Source of the DNA: Streptomyces naganishii JCM 4654
Lineage (GTDB): Bacteria > Actinomycetota > Actinomycetes > Streptomycetales > Streptomycetaceae
Direction of reading: 5' to 3'
NCBI RefSeq assembly: GCF_014650575.1
Contig: NZ_BMVF01000022.1
Location: 1-64,000 of the forward strand
DNA: 64,000 nt
Position numbers and translations under genes: made by a program. Position 1 is the stretch's first letter, and every line of letters starts with the position of its first letter. The notes beneath the pieces were generated by a model. That model did not search any database. It worked only from the letters and a program-made list of their open reading frames with translations, and was not told the origin of the DNA. Positions 25,515 to 34,297 of this stretch are shown one piece after another.

Positions 25515-26332
25515 GACGCCTCTCCCGGGAACGAGTCCAGCAGGGGGGAGTGGCGTTCCCTGCGGCGCAGCTCACGCCGGTTGGAGCGCTCCCTGAGGAT
25601 GACCCTCAGCACCCGCAGCCCGTCCCGCACCGCGCGCAGATTGCTGGCGCCGTGGATGCGCAGGTACTCGTGGCTGGGTATCTCCTGCACCTTCAGACCG
25701 GCCTTGACCACTCTGATGTTCATGAGCGTCTCGACCTCGAAGCCGGTGCAGTCCAGCTCGATCTTGTCCAGGCAGTGCCGCCAGAACGCGTTGTACCCGT
25801 AGCACAGGTCGGTGTACCGGGCGCCGAACTTCCGGTTGACCACCGCGCACAGGACCCGGTTGCCGAGCTTGCGGACGAAGGTCATGTCGTCGGTGCCGCC
25901 GCCGTTGGCGAAGCGGGAGCCCTTGGCGAAGTCCGCGCCCGAGACGAGTGCGGAGACGTAGCTGACGATCTCGCCGCCGTCGGCCGAGCCGTCCGCGTCG
26001 ACCATCACGATGATGTCGCCGGTGCACGCCTCGAAACCGGTGGTCAGCGCGTCGCCCTTGCCCCTGCCTCGCTGCGGGACGACCCGCACCTTCGGCCAGA
26101 GCTCACGGGCCACCTCGATCGTGTTGTCGGTGGAATTGCCGTCCACGAGAACGACTTCGTGTATCCAGTCGGGAAGTGTCTTGAAGACGTACGGGAGATT
26201 GGCCGCCTCATTCATCGCGGGAATCACCACGCTCACCGGTGGCGCGATGGCCAGGTGAGAGGAGACCGGGCGGTACGGGGAAGCCGTTAACGGATCCTGG
26301 CCCGACGGAGGCGGGTGGAGAACTGAGCTCAC
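25511..26332 (-). CDS. Family 2 glycosyltransferase (DPM/DPG-synthase-like) with TTA codon
   Basis: Cytoplasmic GT2 enzyme of 273 aa resembling polyprenyl-phosphate sugar synthases: VSVVIPAMNEAANLP at residues 30-45, LVDGNSTDNT, DIIVMVDADGSADGGE (DAD metal site) and YNAFWRHCLDKIELDCTGFEVE. It probably loads a sugar onto a lipid carrier, starting the pathway. GTG at 26332 has GAGGGA about nine bases upstream. With this start, codon 15 is TTA (26288-26290), rare in Streptomyces and read only by the bldA tRNA. The stop overlaps the start of the next GT2, so a block here would also reduce the downstream genes. Confidence 0.85.
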   Translation of the reverse strand: MSSVLHPPPSGQDPLTASPYRPVSSHLAIAPPVSVVIPAMNEAANLPYVFKTLPDWIHEVVLVDGNSTDNTIEVARELWPKVRVVPQRGRGKGDALTTGFEACTGDIIVMVDADGSADGGEIVSYVSALVSGADFAKGSRFANGGGTDDMTFVRKLGNRVLCAVVNRKFGARYTDLCYGYNAFWRHCLDKIELDCTGFEVETLMNIRVVKAGLKVQEIPSHEYLRIHGASNLRAVRDGLRVLRVILRERSNRRELRRRERHSPLLDSFPGEAS

Positions 26333-26708
26333 GAGTCTTGGTCCCTCTCGTCCGGCGGACCGCCCGCCCCTGGGCGGCCCTGGCTGTGTGTCCGGTTCGA
26401 AAGGGGGGTTTCCGCCCACCCGGGACAGTCGGAGGCGAACTCCGGGCATGCCGGGTGAGCTGGCAAAAGCATGCCGGACCACCGTGTTCGACGGCGGCCG
26501 GTCGCGCGGCACGGCCCGGTCACCCCCTCGGGCCACCGGGCACGGCACCCCCCTACCGCGCCCCCGCGCCGGCATGTCCCGGTCCTCGAGCCCTCCCCTG
26601 GAACCGTGAGTGGACGGACCGATGCGGGTGAGATGTACGACGGTATTGACGATTGAACCAGTATGGCAAGACCTGGAACGGGGCCTCACGTTTTTGTTGG
26701 TTTCGCCG
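26333..26708. other. 376-bp gap inside the polysaccharide cluster
   Basis: No gene was found here. The stretch from about 26640 to 26708 is AT-richer than its surroundings and may hold a promoter for the GT2-GT2-deacetylase-flippase group reading leftwards; a TTGCCA box near 26663 on the minus strand is a weak candidate. No terminator hairpin after the upstream acyltransferase gene stands out. Confidence 0.4.
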
Positions 26709-27827
26709 TTACGTAGATTTTGTACCGGCAGTTCGATGTCTCGAACGGATTTTTCCCATCCGTTTGAGAATTCTGTCGGCCGGCTCGAACAGTTCGGGCC
26801 GGGACTGCACCGCATTGCGCAGCGCGCGCACCGGCGCACGCCGCGCCCGGTGCCCCGCCGCCACCGGATGACGTCTCGTCACCCACCCCTCGCACACGCT
26901 GAGTTCGCGCGTCCGGAGGGAGTCCTTGTACTCCTTCTGGCCCCGCCCGAGGTCCAGGTAGGCGATGCCGTCGGCGGCCGCCGCCTCGGCCATGCGCAGA
27001 TGCAGGACGAGCCCGGGGGAGTACTTCGCGTACACCGGGTCGTAGGCCGGGAACCAGCACGCCAGCACCCGCTCGGTGCGCAGCCCGAAGTGGGCGGCGA
27101 CCGGGCGGCCGTCGGCGTAGAGCACCGACAGGATCCCGGCGAAGTCGTCGGTGCGGGTGTGGAACAGCCGGGTCACCAGGCGGGTGATCCACTCGTGGGC
27201 GAAGCGGTCGCTGCGCCCGGTGCGCCGGTACTGCGCCGACTTCCAGCTCATCAGGGTGCGCAGCACCGCCGGGTCGCGCTCGTCGTGGACGTACGTCACC
27301 GGGCCCGCGTCCCGGCCCAGCCTCCGGTCCTTGGCGAGGGTGGTGCGGGTGAACTTCGGCGAGCGGGCGCGCAGTTCACGCAGGTAGACGTCGTAGCCCC
27401 GGTCGACGTCCATGACCGGGGACGGGTAGGTGCCGGTGGCCGAGGACGCGAACGGCTTCTGGCCGGACACCAGATGGTCGTACTCCCACACGGCGAGCCC
27501 GCAGGCCCGCAGCAGTTCGCGCGCGTCCCAGGCGAAGCCGGGCCGGTGCACGAGGCCCTGGCAGTCGGAGACGCCGAGCCCGACGGCCCGGCCGACGCCC
27601 GCGGCCGATCTCTGGAACGGGAAGAACGCGGCCGGCTCGCCCTCCTCGCGCACCACCGCTATCCGCACCCCGCGTCTGCACCGGCCCACCGCGAGGGCGA
27701 ACTCGGGGGAGAGGAAAGGGTTCGCCAGTTCCTCCGCCCCGTGCAGATGGGCCTTGGACTGCATGGCCGTCCACGCCGCCCGGTCGGCGGCGCTGAGCTC
27801 GCCGGGGCGGTACACGCTGATGTCCAC
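26709..27827 (-). CDS. FemAB/CelD-like GNAT acyltransferase
   Basis: Protein of 372 aa of the BioF2-like/CelD acetyltransferase type, a double-GNAT fold found in exopolysaccharide clusters. Supporting segments are the AFFPFQRSAAGVGR strand, the conserved PKFTRTTLAKDRRL helix, a C-terminal domain with AHFGLRTERVLACWFPAYD, and YAKYSPGLVLHLRMAEAAA, followed by YLDLGRGQKEYKDSL. It probably acylates a sugar of the polymer. GTG at 27827 begins one base after the stop of the upstream membrane gene, indicating coupling. The last 25 codons are unusually AT-rich for this genome. Confidence 0.82.
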   Translation of the reverse strand: MDISVYRPGELSAADRAAWTAMQSKAHLHGAEELANPFLSPEFALAVGRCRRGVRIAVVREEGEPAAFFPFQRSAAGVGRAVGLGVSDCQGLVHRPGFAWDARELLRACGLAVWEYDHLVSGQKPFASSATGTYPSPVMDVDRGYDVYLRELRARSPKFTRTTLAKDRRLGRDAGPVTYVHDERDPAVLRTLMSWKSAQYRRTGRSDRFAHEWITRLVTRLFHTRTDDFAGILSVLYADGRPVAAHFGLRTERVLACWFPAYDPVYAKYSPGLVLHLRMAEAAAADGIAYLDLGRGQKEYKDSLRTRELSVCEGWVTRRHPVAAGHRARRAPVRALRNAVQSRPELFEPADRILKRMGKIRSRHRTAGTKST

Positions 27828-27828
27828 G

Positions 27829-28254
27829 TCACAAGCCCCGTCTTCTCGCCGTACGGCCGCGCGCCCGGCCCAGCATCACCAGCAGGAGAACCAGGGAGCT
27901 GAGCGCGGCGACGGCCAGCAGGCCGCCGCGCACGGACCACCGGTGCACGGCCAGCATCCCCTGGGCCACCAGCATGTCGAGGACGACCGCGCCCGCCAGT
28001 GAGGCCAGCACACGGCCTAAGGGATCCAGTCCGCGCAGGCCGGCCGCGACGGCGCAGGCCGGGGCCCCGAGCAGGAAGAAGAGCGTCAACGGGCCGCGCA
28101 GCACGAAGGATGAGCCGGTCAGCGCGAGCAGCGCGCCGGCCGCCGCCGCGGCCGTGGCGGCCCCCGCGAGCAGCGGTGACAGGTCCCTCCCCGGCCCTGT
28201 CCGCTCCCGCCCTGCGCCGTCTGTTGAAGGTGTCTTGACGCGGATGGTCTGCAT
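27829..28254 (-). CDS. Small integral membrane protein with TTA codon
   Basis: Protein of 141 aa with about four hydrophobic helices (residues about 27-47, 50-70, 80-100, 108-128) and an arginine-rich tail. No family is recognised. Its position at the head of the polysaccharide operon, one base from the acyltransferase gene, suggests a role in assembly or export. Codon 79 is TTA (28018-28020), giving a second bldA-dependent step in the cluster. ATG at 28254 has GGGGGG about 12 bases upstream, a long spacing, so the start is less certain. It is divergent from the GDSL lipase gene. Confidence 0.7.
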   Translation of the reverse strand: MQTIRVKTPSTDGAGRERTGPGRDLSPLLAGAATAAAAAGALLALTGSSFVLRGPLTLFFLLGAPACAVAAGLRGLDPLGRVLASLAGAVVLDMLVAQGMLAVHRWSVRGGLLAVAALSSLVLLLVMLGRARGRTARRRGL

Positions 28255-28463
28255 TGGCGACTTTGCCCCCCGAAGCGCCGGATGCCGGACTTCAATGTCG
28301 CGCAGCCGCAGGGGGGCCGTCAAGGTGCTGACGGGGCGTCGGGAATACCGACCGACCGGTTGGATTTGGTTGAGCGCCGAAAAAGTTTTGGCATGGACAC
28401 TTCCTGTCAACACGCGTAGCTGCTACCACGGTTATGGCAGAGATCCTGCTAAAGGGAGGTTCC

Positions 28464-29270
28464 ATGAGACGTTCCCGATTTGCCGCCTACGTCGGCTCCC
28501 TCCTCCTGGCCCTCGGTCTCGCCCTCACCGGGGCGGGCACGGCGCAGGCATCCCAACTGGCCGCCGCCGGCGGCTATGTGGCCCTCGGCGACTCCTACTC
28601 CTCCGGGGTCGGCGCCGGCAGCTACATCAGCTCCAGCGGCAGCTGCGACCGCAGCACGAACGCGTACCCCTACCTCTGGAACGCCGCGCACTCACCCTCG
28701 TCGTTCGACTTCACGGCCTGCTCGGGCGCCCGAACGGATGATGTTCTGGCGAACCAGCTCGCCCCGCTCGGCTCCGGCACGTCCCTCGTCTCGATCAGCA
28801 TCGGCGGCAACGACGCCGGTTTCTCCGACGTCATGACGACCTGTGTGCTCCAGTCCGACAGCACCTGTCTCTCCCGCATCAACACGGCGAAGGCGTACGT
28901 CGACTCGACCCTGCCCGGCAAGCTCGACAACCTCTACTCCGTCATCCGCTCCAAGGCGCCCAACGCCCACGTGGTCGTGCTGGGCTACCCGCGCTTCTAC
29001 CTGCTCGGCCAGACCTGCCTCGGCCTGTCCGACACCAAGCGCTCCGCCATCAACGGAGCGGCCGACTACATCGACGCCGCCATCGCGAAGGTCGCCGCCA
29101 ACCACGGCTTCACCTTCGGCGACGTCCGCACCACGTTCTCCGGCCACGAGATCTGCTCCGGCAGCTCCTGGCTGCACAGCGTGAACTGGCTCGACATCGG
29201 CGAGTCGTACCACCCGACGGCGGCCGGCCAGTCCGGCGGCTACCTGCCGGTGTTCACCAACGCGGCCTGA
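28464..29270 (+). CDS. Secreted GDSL/SGNH lipase
   Basis: Extracellular lipase/esterase of 268 aa. The signal peptide (1-29) ends GTAQA-S. Block I VALGDSYSSG gives nucleophile Ser44, block III GGNDAGF gives Asn116, and block V SYHPTAAGQ gives His250. Six cysteines (61, 86, 127, 135, 185, 231) suggest three disulphides, as in the S. rimosus and S. coelicolor lipases of the same length and layout, which have broad acyl-chain preference. ATG at 28464 follows GGGAGG four bases upstream. Convergent with the kinase gene, with only three bases between stops. Confidence 0.93.
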   Translation: MRRSRFAAYVGSLLLALGLALTGAGTAQASQLAAAGGYVALGDSYSSGVGAGSYISSSGSCDRSTNAYPYLWNAAHSPSSFDFTACSGARTDDVLANQLAPLGSGTSLVSISIGGNDAGFSDVMTTCVLQSDSTCLSRINTAKAYVDSTLPGKLDNLYSVIRSKAPNAHVVVLGYPRFYLLGQTCLGLSDTKRSAINGAADYIDAAIAKVAANHGFTFGDVRTTFSGHEICSGSSWLHSVNWLDIGESYHPTAAGQSGGYLPVFTNAA

Positions 29271-29273
29271 CCC

Positions 29274-30890
29274 TCACGGCGAGGGAGTGACCGTGCCCGA
29301 AGCGGAGGCCCCGCCCGACGGGGTCTCCGTCACACACGTCACCGAGAACGGCACCGGGTCGGACGTGGTGTGCACCGGGGTCCTCACCCGCACACTCACC
29401 GCGTCGCGGTACGCACCGCCGCCCGTGCCGCCGGAGTACGCCGACACGGTCACCGTGTCCCGCTTCGACTTCCCGCCCCCCGCCGGGAACGACAGCGTCC
29501 GCCACCCCGCGTCCGGGAACTCCCCGCTGCCGAGCACCCACCGGTAGGAGACCTCGGCCGGCAGCCGGCCCACCGTGAACGTCGCCGTGAACGACGGCGC
29601 CTGCGCGTGCGGCGGCGGGCACGTCCCCGAGTAGTCCGTGTGACTGCCGCTCAGCTCCACCGTCACCGACTGCGGCGGCGCGCTGCCCGACGGACTCGCG
29701 CTCGCCGACGCGCTCGCGGAGGTACTGCCGCTGGTCCGGTCGCCGCTCGGCGACGCCGAAGGAGTGCTCCGCGTCCCGCCGCTGCTCGCGCTCGTCCCGC
29801 CGGACCCCGTACCGTCGTGGTGCAGCAGCGCGTACGTCAGTCCGGCGAGCGCCAGCGCGAGCACGACCACGCCCACCACCAGAGCGACGGCCGCACGGCG
29901 GTCGCGGGCCGGGCGGCCGTTCGCGTCCGCTCCTTCGGCCAGGGGCCGGGTGGGGGCCGTCGGGGCCGTGGGACCCGGCAACGGCGGTGTCGGCGAGGGC
30001 CGTCCGGGATGCGCGGCGATCGTGGGAGGGCCGGCGGCGCCCGGCACCGGGTAGGCGCGCGGGCCGCCCGCGCCGATGAGCCGCAGGTCCCGCTCCGCAC
30101 GCTCGGCGGACAGCCGCTCGGCCGGGTCCTTGCGCAACAGGCCCTCGATGACCGGGGCGAGCGGACCGGCCCTGCGCGCCGGCGGCAACTCCTCGTCCAC
30201 GACCGCCCGCAGCGTGCCGAGCGGGGTGTCCTGCCGGAACGGCGAACTGCCCTCCACCGCCGCGTACAGCAGCACGCCCAGCGACCACAGGTCCGACTCC
30301 GGCCCGGGAGTGCGGCCCAGCGCCCGCTCCGGTGCCAGGAACTCCGGCGAGCCGATGACCTCACCGGTCATGGTCAGGGCGGAGCTGCCCTCGACCGTCG
30401 CGATGCCGAAGTCGGTGAGCACGACCCGGCCGTCGTTCTCCAGCAGCACGTTGGCCGGCTTCACGTCCCGGTGCAGCACTCCCACGGCGTGCGCGGCGCG
30501 CAGCGCGGACAGCACCTCCGCGCCGATGTGCGCGGCGCGCTGCGGGCTCAGCGGGCCCTCGGCGTCCAGCACGTCGGCCAGCGACAGCCCGCGCACCAGC
30601 TCCATGACGATCCAGGGGCGGCCGCCGTCCGTGGCCACGTCGTACACGGTGACGACGTTGCGGCTGGCGACCCGGGCCGCCGCCCACGCCTCACGCTCCA
30701 GGCGGGTGTACATCCGCTCCACCTCGGGGGCGGGCAGGCCCGCCGGGGCGCGCACCTCCTTGACGGCGACCTCGCGGTGCAGCACCTCGTCGCGGGCGCG
30801 CCACACGGTCCCCATACCGCCCTCGCCCAGCGGGGACAGCAGCCGGTAGCGGCCGGCGATAACACGCTCACGGCCGGATTCCTCGGACAC
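29274..30890 (-). CDS. Transmembrane Ser/Thr protein kinase
   Basis: Eukaryotic-like kinase of 538 aa. The kinase domain (about 15-280) is complete: LGEGGMGTV glycine loop, VAVKEV Lys, HRDVKPANVLL catalytic loop, DFG, and SPEFLAPE. A Pro-rich juxtamembrane region precedes one transmembrane helix (about residues 345-367, AVALVVGVVVLALALAGLTYAL). The extracytoplasmic part is a Ser/Thr/Gly linker and a domain of about 130 residues containing GTCPPPHAQAPSFTATFTV, probably a beta-sandwich; there are no PASTA repeats. It senses an unknown envelope signal. GTG at 30890 is preceded by GGGGGC. Confidence 0.92.
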   Translation of the reverse strand: MSEESGRERVIAGRYRLLSPLGEGGMGTVWRARDEVLHREVAVKEVRAPAGLPAPEVERMYTRLEREAWAAARVASRNVVTVYDVATDGGRPWIVMELVRGLSLADVLDAEGPLSPQRAAHIGAEVLSALRAAHAVGVLHRDVKPANVLLENDGRVVLTDFGIATVEGSSALTMTGEVIGSPEFLAPERALGRTPGPESDLWSLGVLLYAAVEGSSPFRQDTPLGTLRAVVDEELPPARRAGPLAPVIEGLLRKDPAERLSAERAERDLRLIGAGGPRAYPVPGAAGPPTIAAHPGRPSPTPPLPGPTAPTAPTRPLAEGADANGRPARDRRAAVALVVGVVVLALALAGLTYALLHHDGTGSGGTSASSGGTRSTPSASPSGDRTSGSTSASASASASPSGSAPPQSVTVELSGSHTDYSGTCPPPHAQAPSFTATFTVGRLPAEVSYRWVLGSGEFPDAGWRTLSFPAGGGKSKRDTVTVSAYSGGTGGGAYRDAVSVRVRTPVHTTSDPVPFSVTCVTETPSGGASASGTVTPSP

Positions 30891-30966
30891 CGGCGCCCCC
30901 CATCCACGTCCGGGCGATGACTCCACTCCACATCGTGTCGCCGCGTGATTCCTTCCCAAAAGTAGC

Positions 30967-32577
30967 TCAGCCCAGCGCGGTTGCCGCCCCCTTGAGCATC
31001 AGCGAGGCGCCCAGGGCCAGGACGACGAACGCGGACCCGAGCGGCGCGGCCCTGCGCACCAGCGCCGCCGCCGGACCGGCCGACCAGCGCGGGCGCCTGT
31101 CCAGCAGACGGTTCATGCCGCTGCCCAGCCGGACCACGGCGAACCCGGCCGCCGTCAGGGTCAGCGCGAGCCCGGCGCCGTACGCCACGACGAGCAGCAG
31201 CCCGAACCACGCCTGCCCCAGCGCGGCGGCGCCCACCAGCACCACCACCGCGGAGGGACTGGGCACCAGCCCGCCGGCGAACCCCAGGAGCAGGGTGCCC
31301 CGGAGGGTGGGGGCGGTGGGGTGCGTGTGGGTGTGACCGCCGTGGGTGTGTTCGAGGGGCTGGTCGTGGGGGTGCTCATGCGGATGGTCGTGGGGCTGGT
31401 CGTGGTCGTGCGGGTGGGCGTGGTCCTCGCCGGTCGCCCGCACGTGGTCGTGGGCGGGACCGTGGCTGTGGGCGTGGTCATGACCGTGCCCGTGCCCGTG
31501 CCCGTGTGCGTGCGGGTGGGTGCTGTTGCGCCAGGCGCGGCGTACGAGACTGGCGCCCGCCAGGGTCACCAGGACCCCGCTGGCGATGCCCAGCCAGGCG
31601 ATCACCGAGGGGGCGGCCGCGGAACCGGCGGTGACCAGCAGACCGAGGGCGACCACGCCGAGGGTGTGGGTGACCGTCACCGAGGCGGCCAGCGGCAGGA
31701 CGTCCCGGAGGCGGGCCCGGCCGCCGCGCGCCGCCGCCGTCGCAGCCATGATCGTCTTGCCGTGGCCCGGGGCCAGCGCGTGCACGGCGCCCAGGCCGAT
31801 CGCGATGAGCAGGGCGAGCGCGGCGAAGCCGGGGGTGAGATGGTGCCGGGCCACCAGGTTGTCCAGGGCGCGCGTCCAGCGGTCGGCGCCCCGGGGCAGT
31901 ACGGACGCGGCGGGCGCGGCGCCCTGGTCGCCGGCCAGGGCGGGACCGCCGGGCCGCACCCGCAGCGAGGCGGTGGAGGTGTCGGCCGGGGAGGAGAGCA
32001 ACTCCTTCGGATAGCTGGTGAGTTCGTGGGAGGTGGAGGTCGCCGGCACGTCGGAGGAGGTGAGGGTGGTGCGGTCGCCGCGCGCCGTGATCTCCCGCCA
32101 GCCGGGCCCGGTGGAGAGGCCCGCGCTGTGGAACCGCACGGCGAGGGACCGCCCGTGGGCGAACTCCGGCAGCCGTGCGGTCAGCCGGCACTCCACGCGC
32201 AGGGTGTCGAGACCGGCCTGACCGGGGCGCAGCCGCGCCGCACTGCCGTCCACGGAGAGCTTGGCGGCACGCCCCTCGACGGTGACCCTGCCCTCCCCGG
32301 CCGCCCGCTCGCAGCGCTGCCGGGCCCACGCGGTCATGCCCAGCCGCTCGATGTCCGGCTTGGCCTGGGTGGCCGGGATCTCGGCCAGGTCCTCGACGTG
32401 GAGGTCGCGGAGCGTGCCGGGCGCGGTGACCAGCCCGTCGTAGCGGTTGACGGTGAAGTTGCCGAGCGGGTGCGCGCCCGCGGCGGCCGCGGGCACGAGG
32501 AGCAGCGCGCACACCGTCGCGAGGAGCGCGGCGGCGCGGGCGAGGGGGCGACGAAGTGCGGTGATCGTGCGGCTCAC
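30967..32577 (-). CDS. NicO/RcnA-type nickel-cobalt transporter with His-rich loop
   Basis: Membrane protein of 536 aa. A signal peptide (about 1-36) leads to an extracytoplasmic N-terminal domain of roughly 200 residues starting AHPLGNFTVNRYDGL. The NicO part begins near residue 240 and carries LGAVHALAPGHGKTIMAA, the family's metal-transport motif. Between two helix groups lies a loop with dozens of His residues alternating with Gly, Asp, Pro and Glu (about 375-455), a plausible metal buffer. Exporters of this family remove Ni/Co; import cannot be excluded. GTG at 32577 overlaps the stop of the TPR gene, so it is the last gene of a three-gene operon. Confidence 0.87.
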   Translation of the reverse strand: MSRTITALRRPLARAAALLATVCALLLVPAAAAGAHPLGNFTVNRYDGLVTAPGTLRDLHVEDLAEIPATQAKPDIERLGMTAWARQRCERAAGEGRVTVEGRAAKLSVDGSAARLRPGQAGLDTLRVECRLTARLPEFAHGRSLAVRFHSAGLSTGPGWREITARGDRTTLTSSDVPATSTSHELTSYPKELLSSPADTSTASLRVRPGGPALAGDQGAAPAASVLPRGADRWTRALDNLVARHHLTPGFAALALLIAIGLGAVHALAPGHGKTIMAATAAARGGRARLRDVLPLAASVTVTHTLGVVALGLLVTAGSAAAPSVIAWLGIASGVLVTLAGASLVRRAWRNSTHPHAHGHGHGHGHDHAHSHGPAHDHVRATGEDHAHPHDHDQPHDHPHEHPHDQPLEHTHGGHTHTHPTAPTLRGTLLLGFAGGLVPSPSAVVVLVGAAALGQAWFGLLLVVAYGAGLALTLTAAGFAVVRLGSGMNRLLDRRPRWSAGPAAALVRRAAPLGSAFVVLALGASLMLKGAATALG

Positions 32578-34190
32578 TCGGCGCCCCCCAGGGCCTCGAG
32601 GGCGCTGCGGGCCTGGCGGGCACCGAGCGGGGAGAAGCCGGGGTTGAGCCGCAGCGCGGCCGCGAGGTGGGTGCGGGCGTCGCCGGTGTGGCCCGTGGCC
32701 CGCTCGATCATGCCGCGGTGGTAGAGGAACGCGGCGTTGCGGTAACCGGTGGCGGTGGCCTGCCGGGCGTAGGGGAGGGCCTCCTGGTCGCGTCCGTTGA
32801 CGTGCAGCGCCCAGGCGAGGGCGTCCGCGGTGTGCACGGTGTGGCGGCGGGCCCACTCGGCACGGGCCGCGCGCAGGGCGGAGGCCTTGTTCCCGTGGTC
32901 GGCGGCGGCGAGCGCGGTGTCGAGGTCGGCGTTCACGCCGTTGGCGCGGGCCAGCGCGATCCAGGCGTCGACGAGGGCGTACTGGTCGCGGGCCTTGACC
33001 TCGTCCCCGGCCGCGCCGCGCGCCTCGTACAGCTCGCCGAGCTCGACGAGCGGGGCGGGCAGCGGGTAGCGGGAGACGACGAGTTCCATGCCCTTGACGG
33101 CGGCCGCGGTGTCCCCGCTCGCCGCCTGGGCGCGGGCGCGGCCCTCAAGGGCGGGCAGGTAGGAGTCGTCGGCGGCCAGGGCGCGCGCGTAGTGGCGCAG
33201 GGCCGCCTTGTAGTCGCCCTGGTTCCAGGAGAGCTGGCCGAGCTGGGCGGCGACGTAGGCGATGTCGCCGCGGGAGGTGGCGGTGGCCAGCGCCTGCTCC
33301 AGGACCCGTCGGGCGGTGGCGGTGTCGCCGCGCAGCTCGCGGACGTAGGCGTAGCGCGTGAAGACCGGCACGCCGGGGCGACGGGCGTCGGCGGTGTCGG
33401 CCGCCTCGGCGGCCTGGTCGTAGCGCCCGAGTTCGACGAGGGCGTCGATACGGGAGGACAGCGCGCGTTCGCTGTACGGGTTCTGCTTCAGGGCGCGGTC
33501 CGCGTAGGTCAGGGCGTCGGCGAAGTCGTGCCGGGCGGCGGCGAGGGCGGCGCGACCGGCGAGGGCCTGGTCGTCGCCGGGCGCCAGCCGCAGCGACCGC
33601 GCGAGGGCCTTCTCGGCCTGCGGGTAGCGCGACGGGTCGCCCTTGGTGCGCGCCTGCTCGACGTAGGCGAGGCCGAGGGTGGCCCAGCCGCCGTGGTCCC
33701 TGGGCTGGGCGCGCAGGTGCGCCTGGAGCGAGGCGATGCTCGCGTCGAGGCTGCCGCCGGTGAGCAGCTGCGGTGACACGTCACCGGAGGCGGGGGCGGA
33801 GACCGCGACGGCGTCCGCGCCGTCCCGGACCGCCCCGACGGCCACCGCGCCGCCGGTCAGCGCCACGGCCAGCAGCAGGGCGCAGGTGGCGAGTTGCCCG
33901 GCCCGCCGGCGCCGCCCGGCGGCGGCCACCCGCCGCAGGGCCGCGACCCGCTCGTCCACGGGGGAGCCGTCGGTGGAGGTGCCGGCCGCCTCCGCGCCGG
34001 ACGGGTCCGCACCGGACGGGTCCGCGCCGGCGGCTTCCACGCCGGCCGTCTCCGCGGGCGCGCCGACGGCACCCTCCCGGCCCTCGCCCGCGGGATCCTC
34101 CCGGCCCGCGCGGTCGTCCTCGCCCGCATGCTCCTGCCGGTCCCTGTCGTCCTCGTCGGCCGGTGCGCTGTCGTCGTTCCGCGGGGCCAT
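32574..34190 (-). CDS. Membrane-anchored TPR protein
   Basis: Protein of 538 aa. The first 75 residues are acidic and low-complexity; a basic cluster and one transmembrane helix follow (about 95-118, GQLATCALLLAVALTGGAVAVGAV). The rest, on the outer face if the N terminus is inside, is a solenoid of about nine or ten TPR-like repeats (GWATLGLAYVEQART, AALRHYARALAADDSYLPALEGRAR, GDARTHLAAALRLNPGF). TPRs act as protein scaffolds. ATG at 34190 has AGGAGAG five bases upstream. It lies between the DUF4331 and NicO genes and overlaps the latter by GTGA. Confidence 0.88.
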   Translation of the reverse strand: MAPRNDDSAPADEDDRDRQEHAGEDDRAGREDPAGEGREGAVGAPAETAGVEAAGADPSGADPSGAEAAGTSTDGSPVDERVAALRRVAAAGRRRRAGQLATCALLLAVALTGGAVAVGAVRDGADAVAVSAPASGDVSPQLLTGGSLDASIASLQAHLRAQPRDHGGWATLGLAYVEQARTKGDPSRYPQAEKALARSLRLAPGDDQALAGRAALAAARHDFADALTYADRALKQNPYSERALSSRIDALVELGRYDQAAEAADTADARRPGVPVFTRYAYVRELRGDTATARRVLEQALATATSRGDIAYVAAQLGQLSWNQGDYKAALRHYARALAADDSYLPALEGRARAQAASGDTAAAVKGMELVVSRYPLPAPLVELGELYEARGAAGDEVKARDQYALVDAWIALARANGVNADLDTALAAADHGNKASALRAARAEWARRHTVHTADALAWALHVNGRDQEALPYARQATATGYRNAAFLYHRGMIERATGHTGDARTHLAAALRLNPGFSPLGARQARSALEALGGAE

Positions 34191-34232
34191 GCCCTCTCCT
34201 GTCGTCACCTGGGTGGTCCGTCTCGCGTGGGG

Positions 34233-34280
34233 TGGCGCGGCCCGCGCGCCGTGGGGGATGGGTGAGCGCGGGCCGCGCCA
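34233..34280 (-). terminator. Perfect inverted repeat between DUF4331 and TPR genes
   Basis: A perfect 15-bp stem, TGGCGCGGCCCGCGC (34233-34247) with GCGCGGGCCGCGCCA (34266-34280), loop of 18, lies 18 bases after the DUF4331 stop on the transcribed strand. It lacks a U run. It may be an attenuator that lowers expression of the TPR and NicO genes relative to DUF4331. Confidence 0.65.
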
Positions 34281-34297
34281 GTCGGTGGGGGCGTGGG

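Noticed and set aside
31321..31520. Repetitive GTGGTCGTG-like stretch, possible tandem DNA repeat
   Set aside because: It is the coding sequence for the His-rich loop of the NicO protein; the repeats follow from the amino acid composition.
33966..34060. Short repeats of GCGCCGGACGGGTCC
   Set aside because: They encode the low-complexity acidic N terminus of the TPR protein (repeated ADPSGADPSG), not a separate element.
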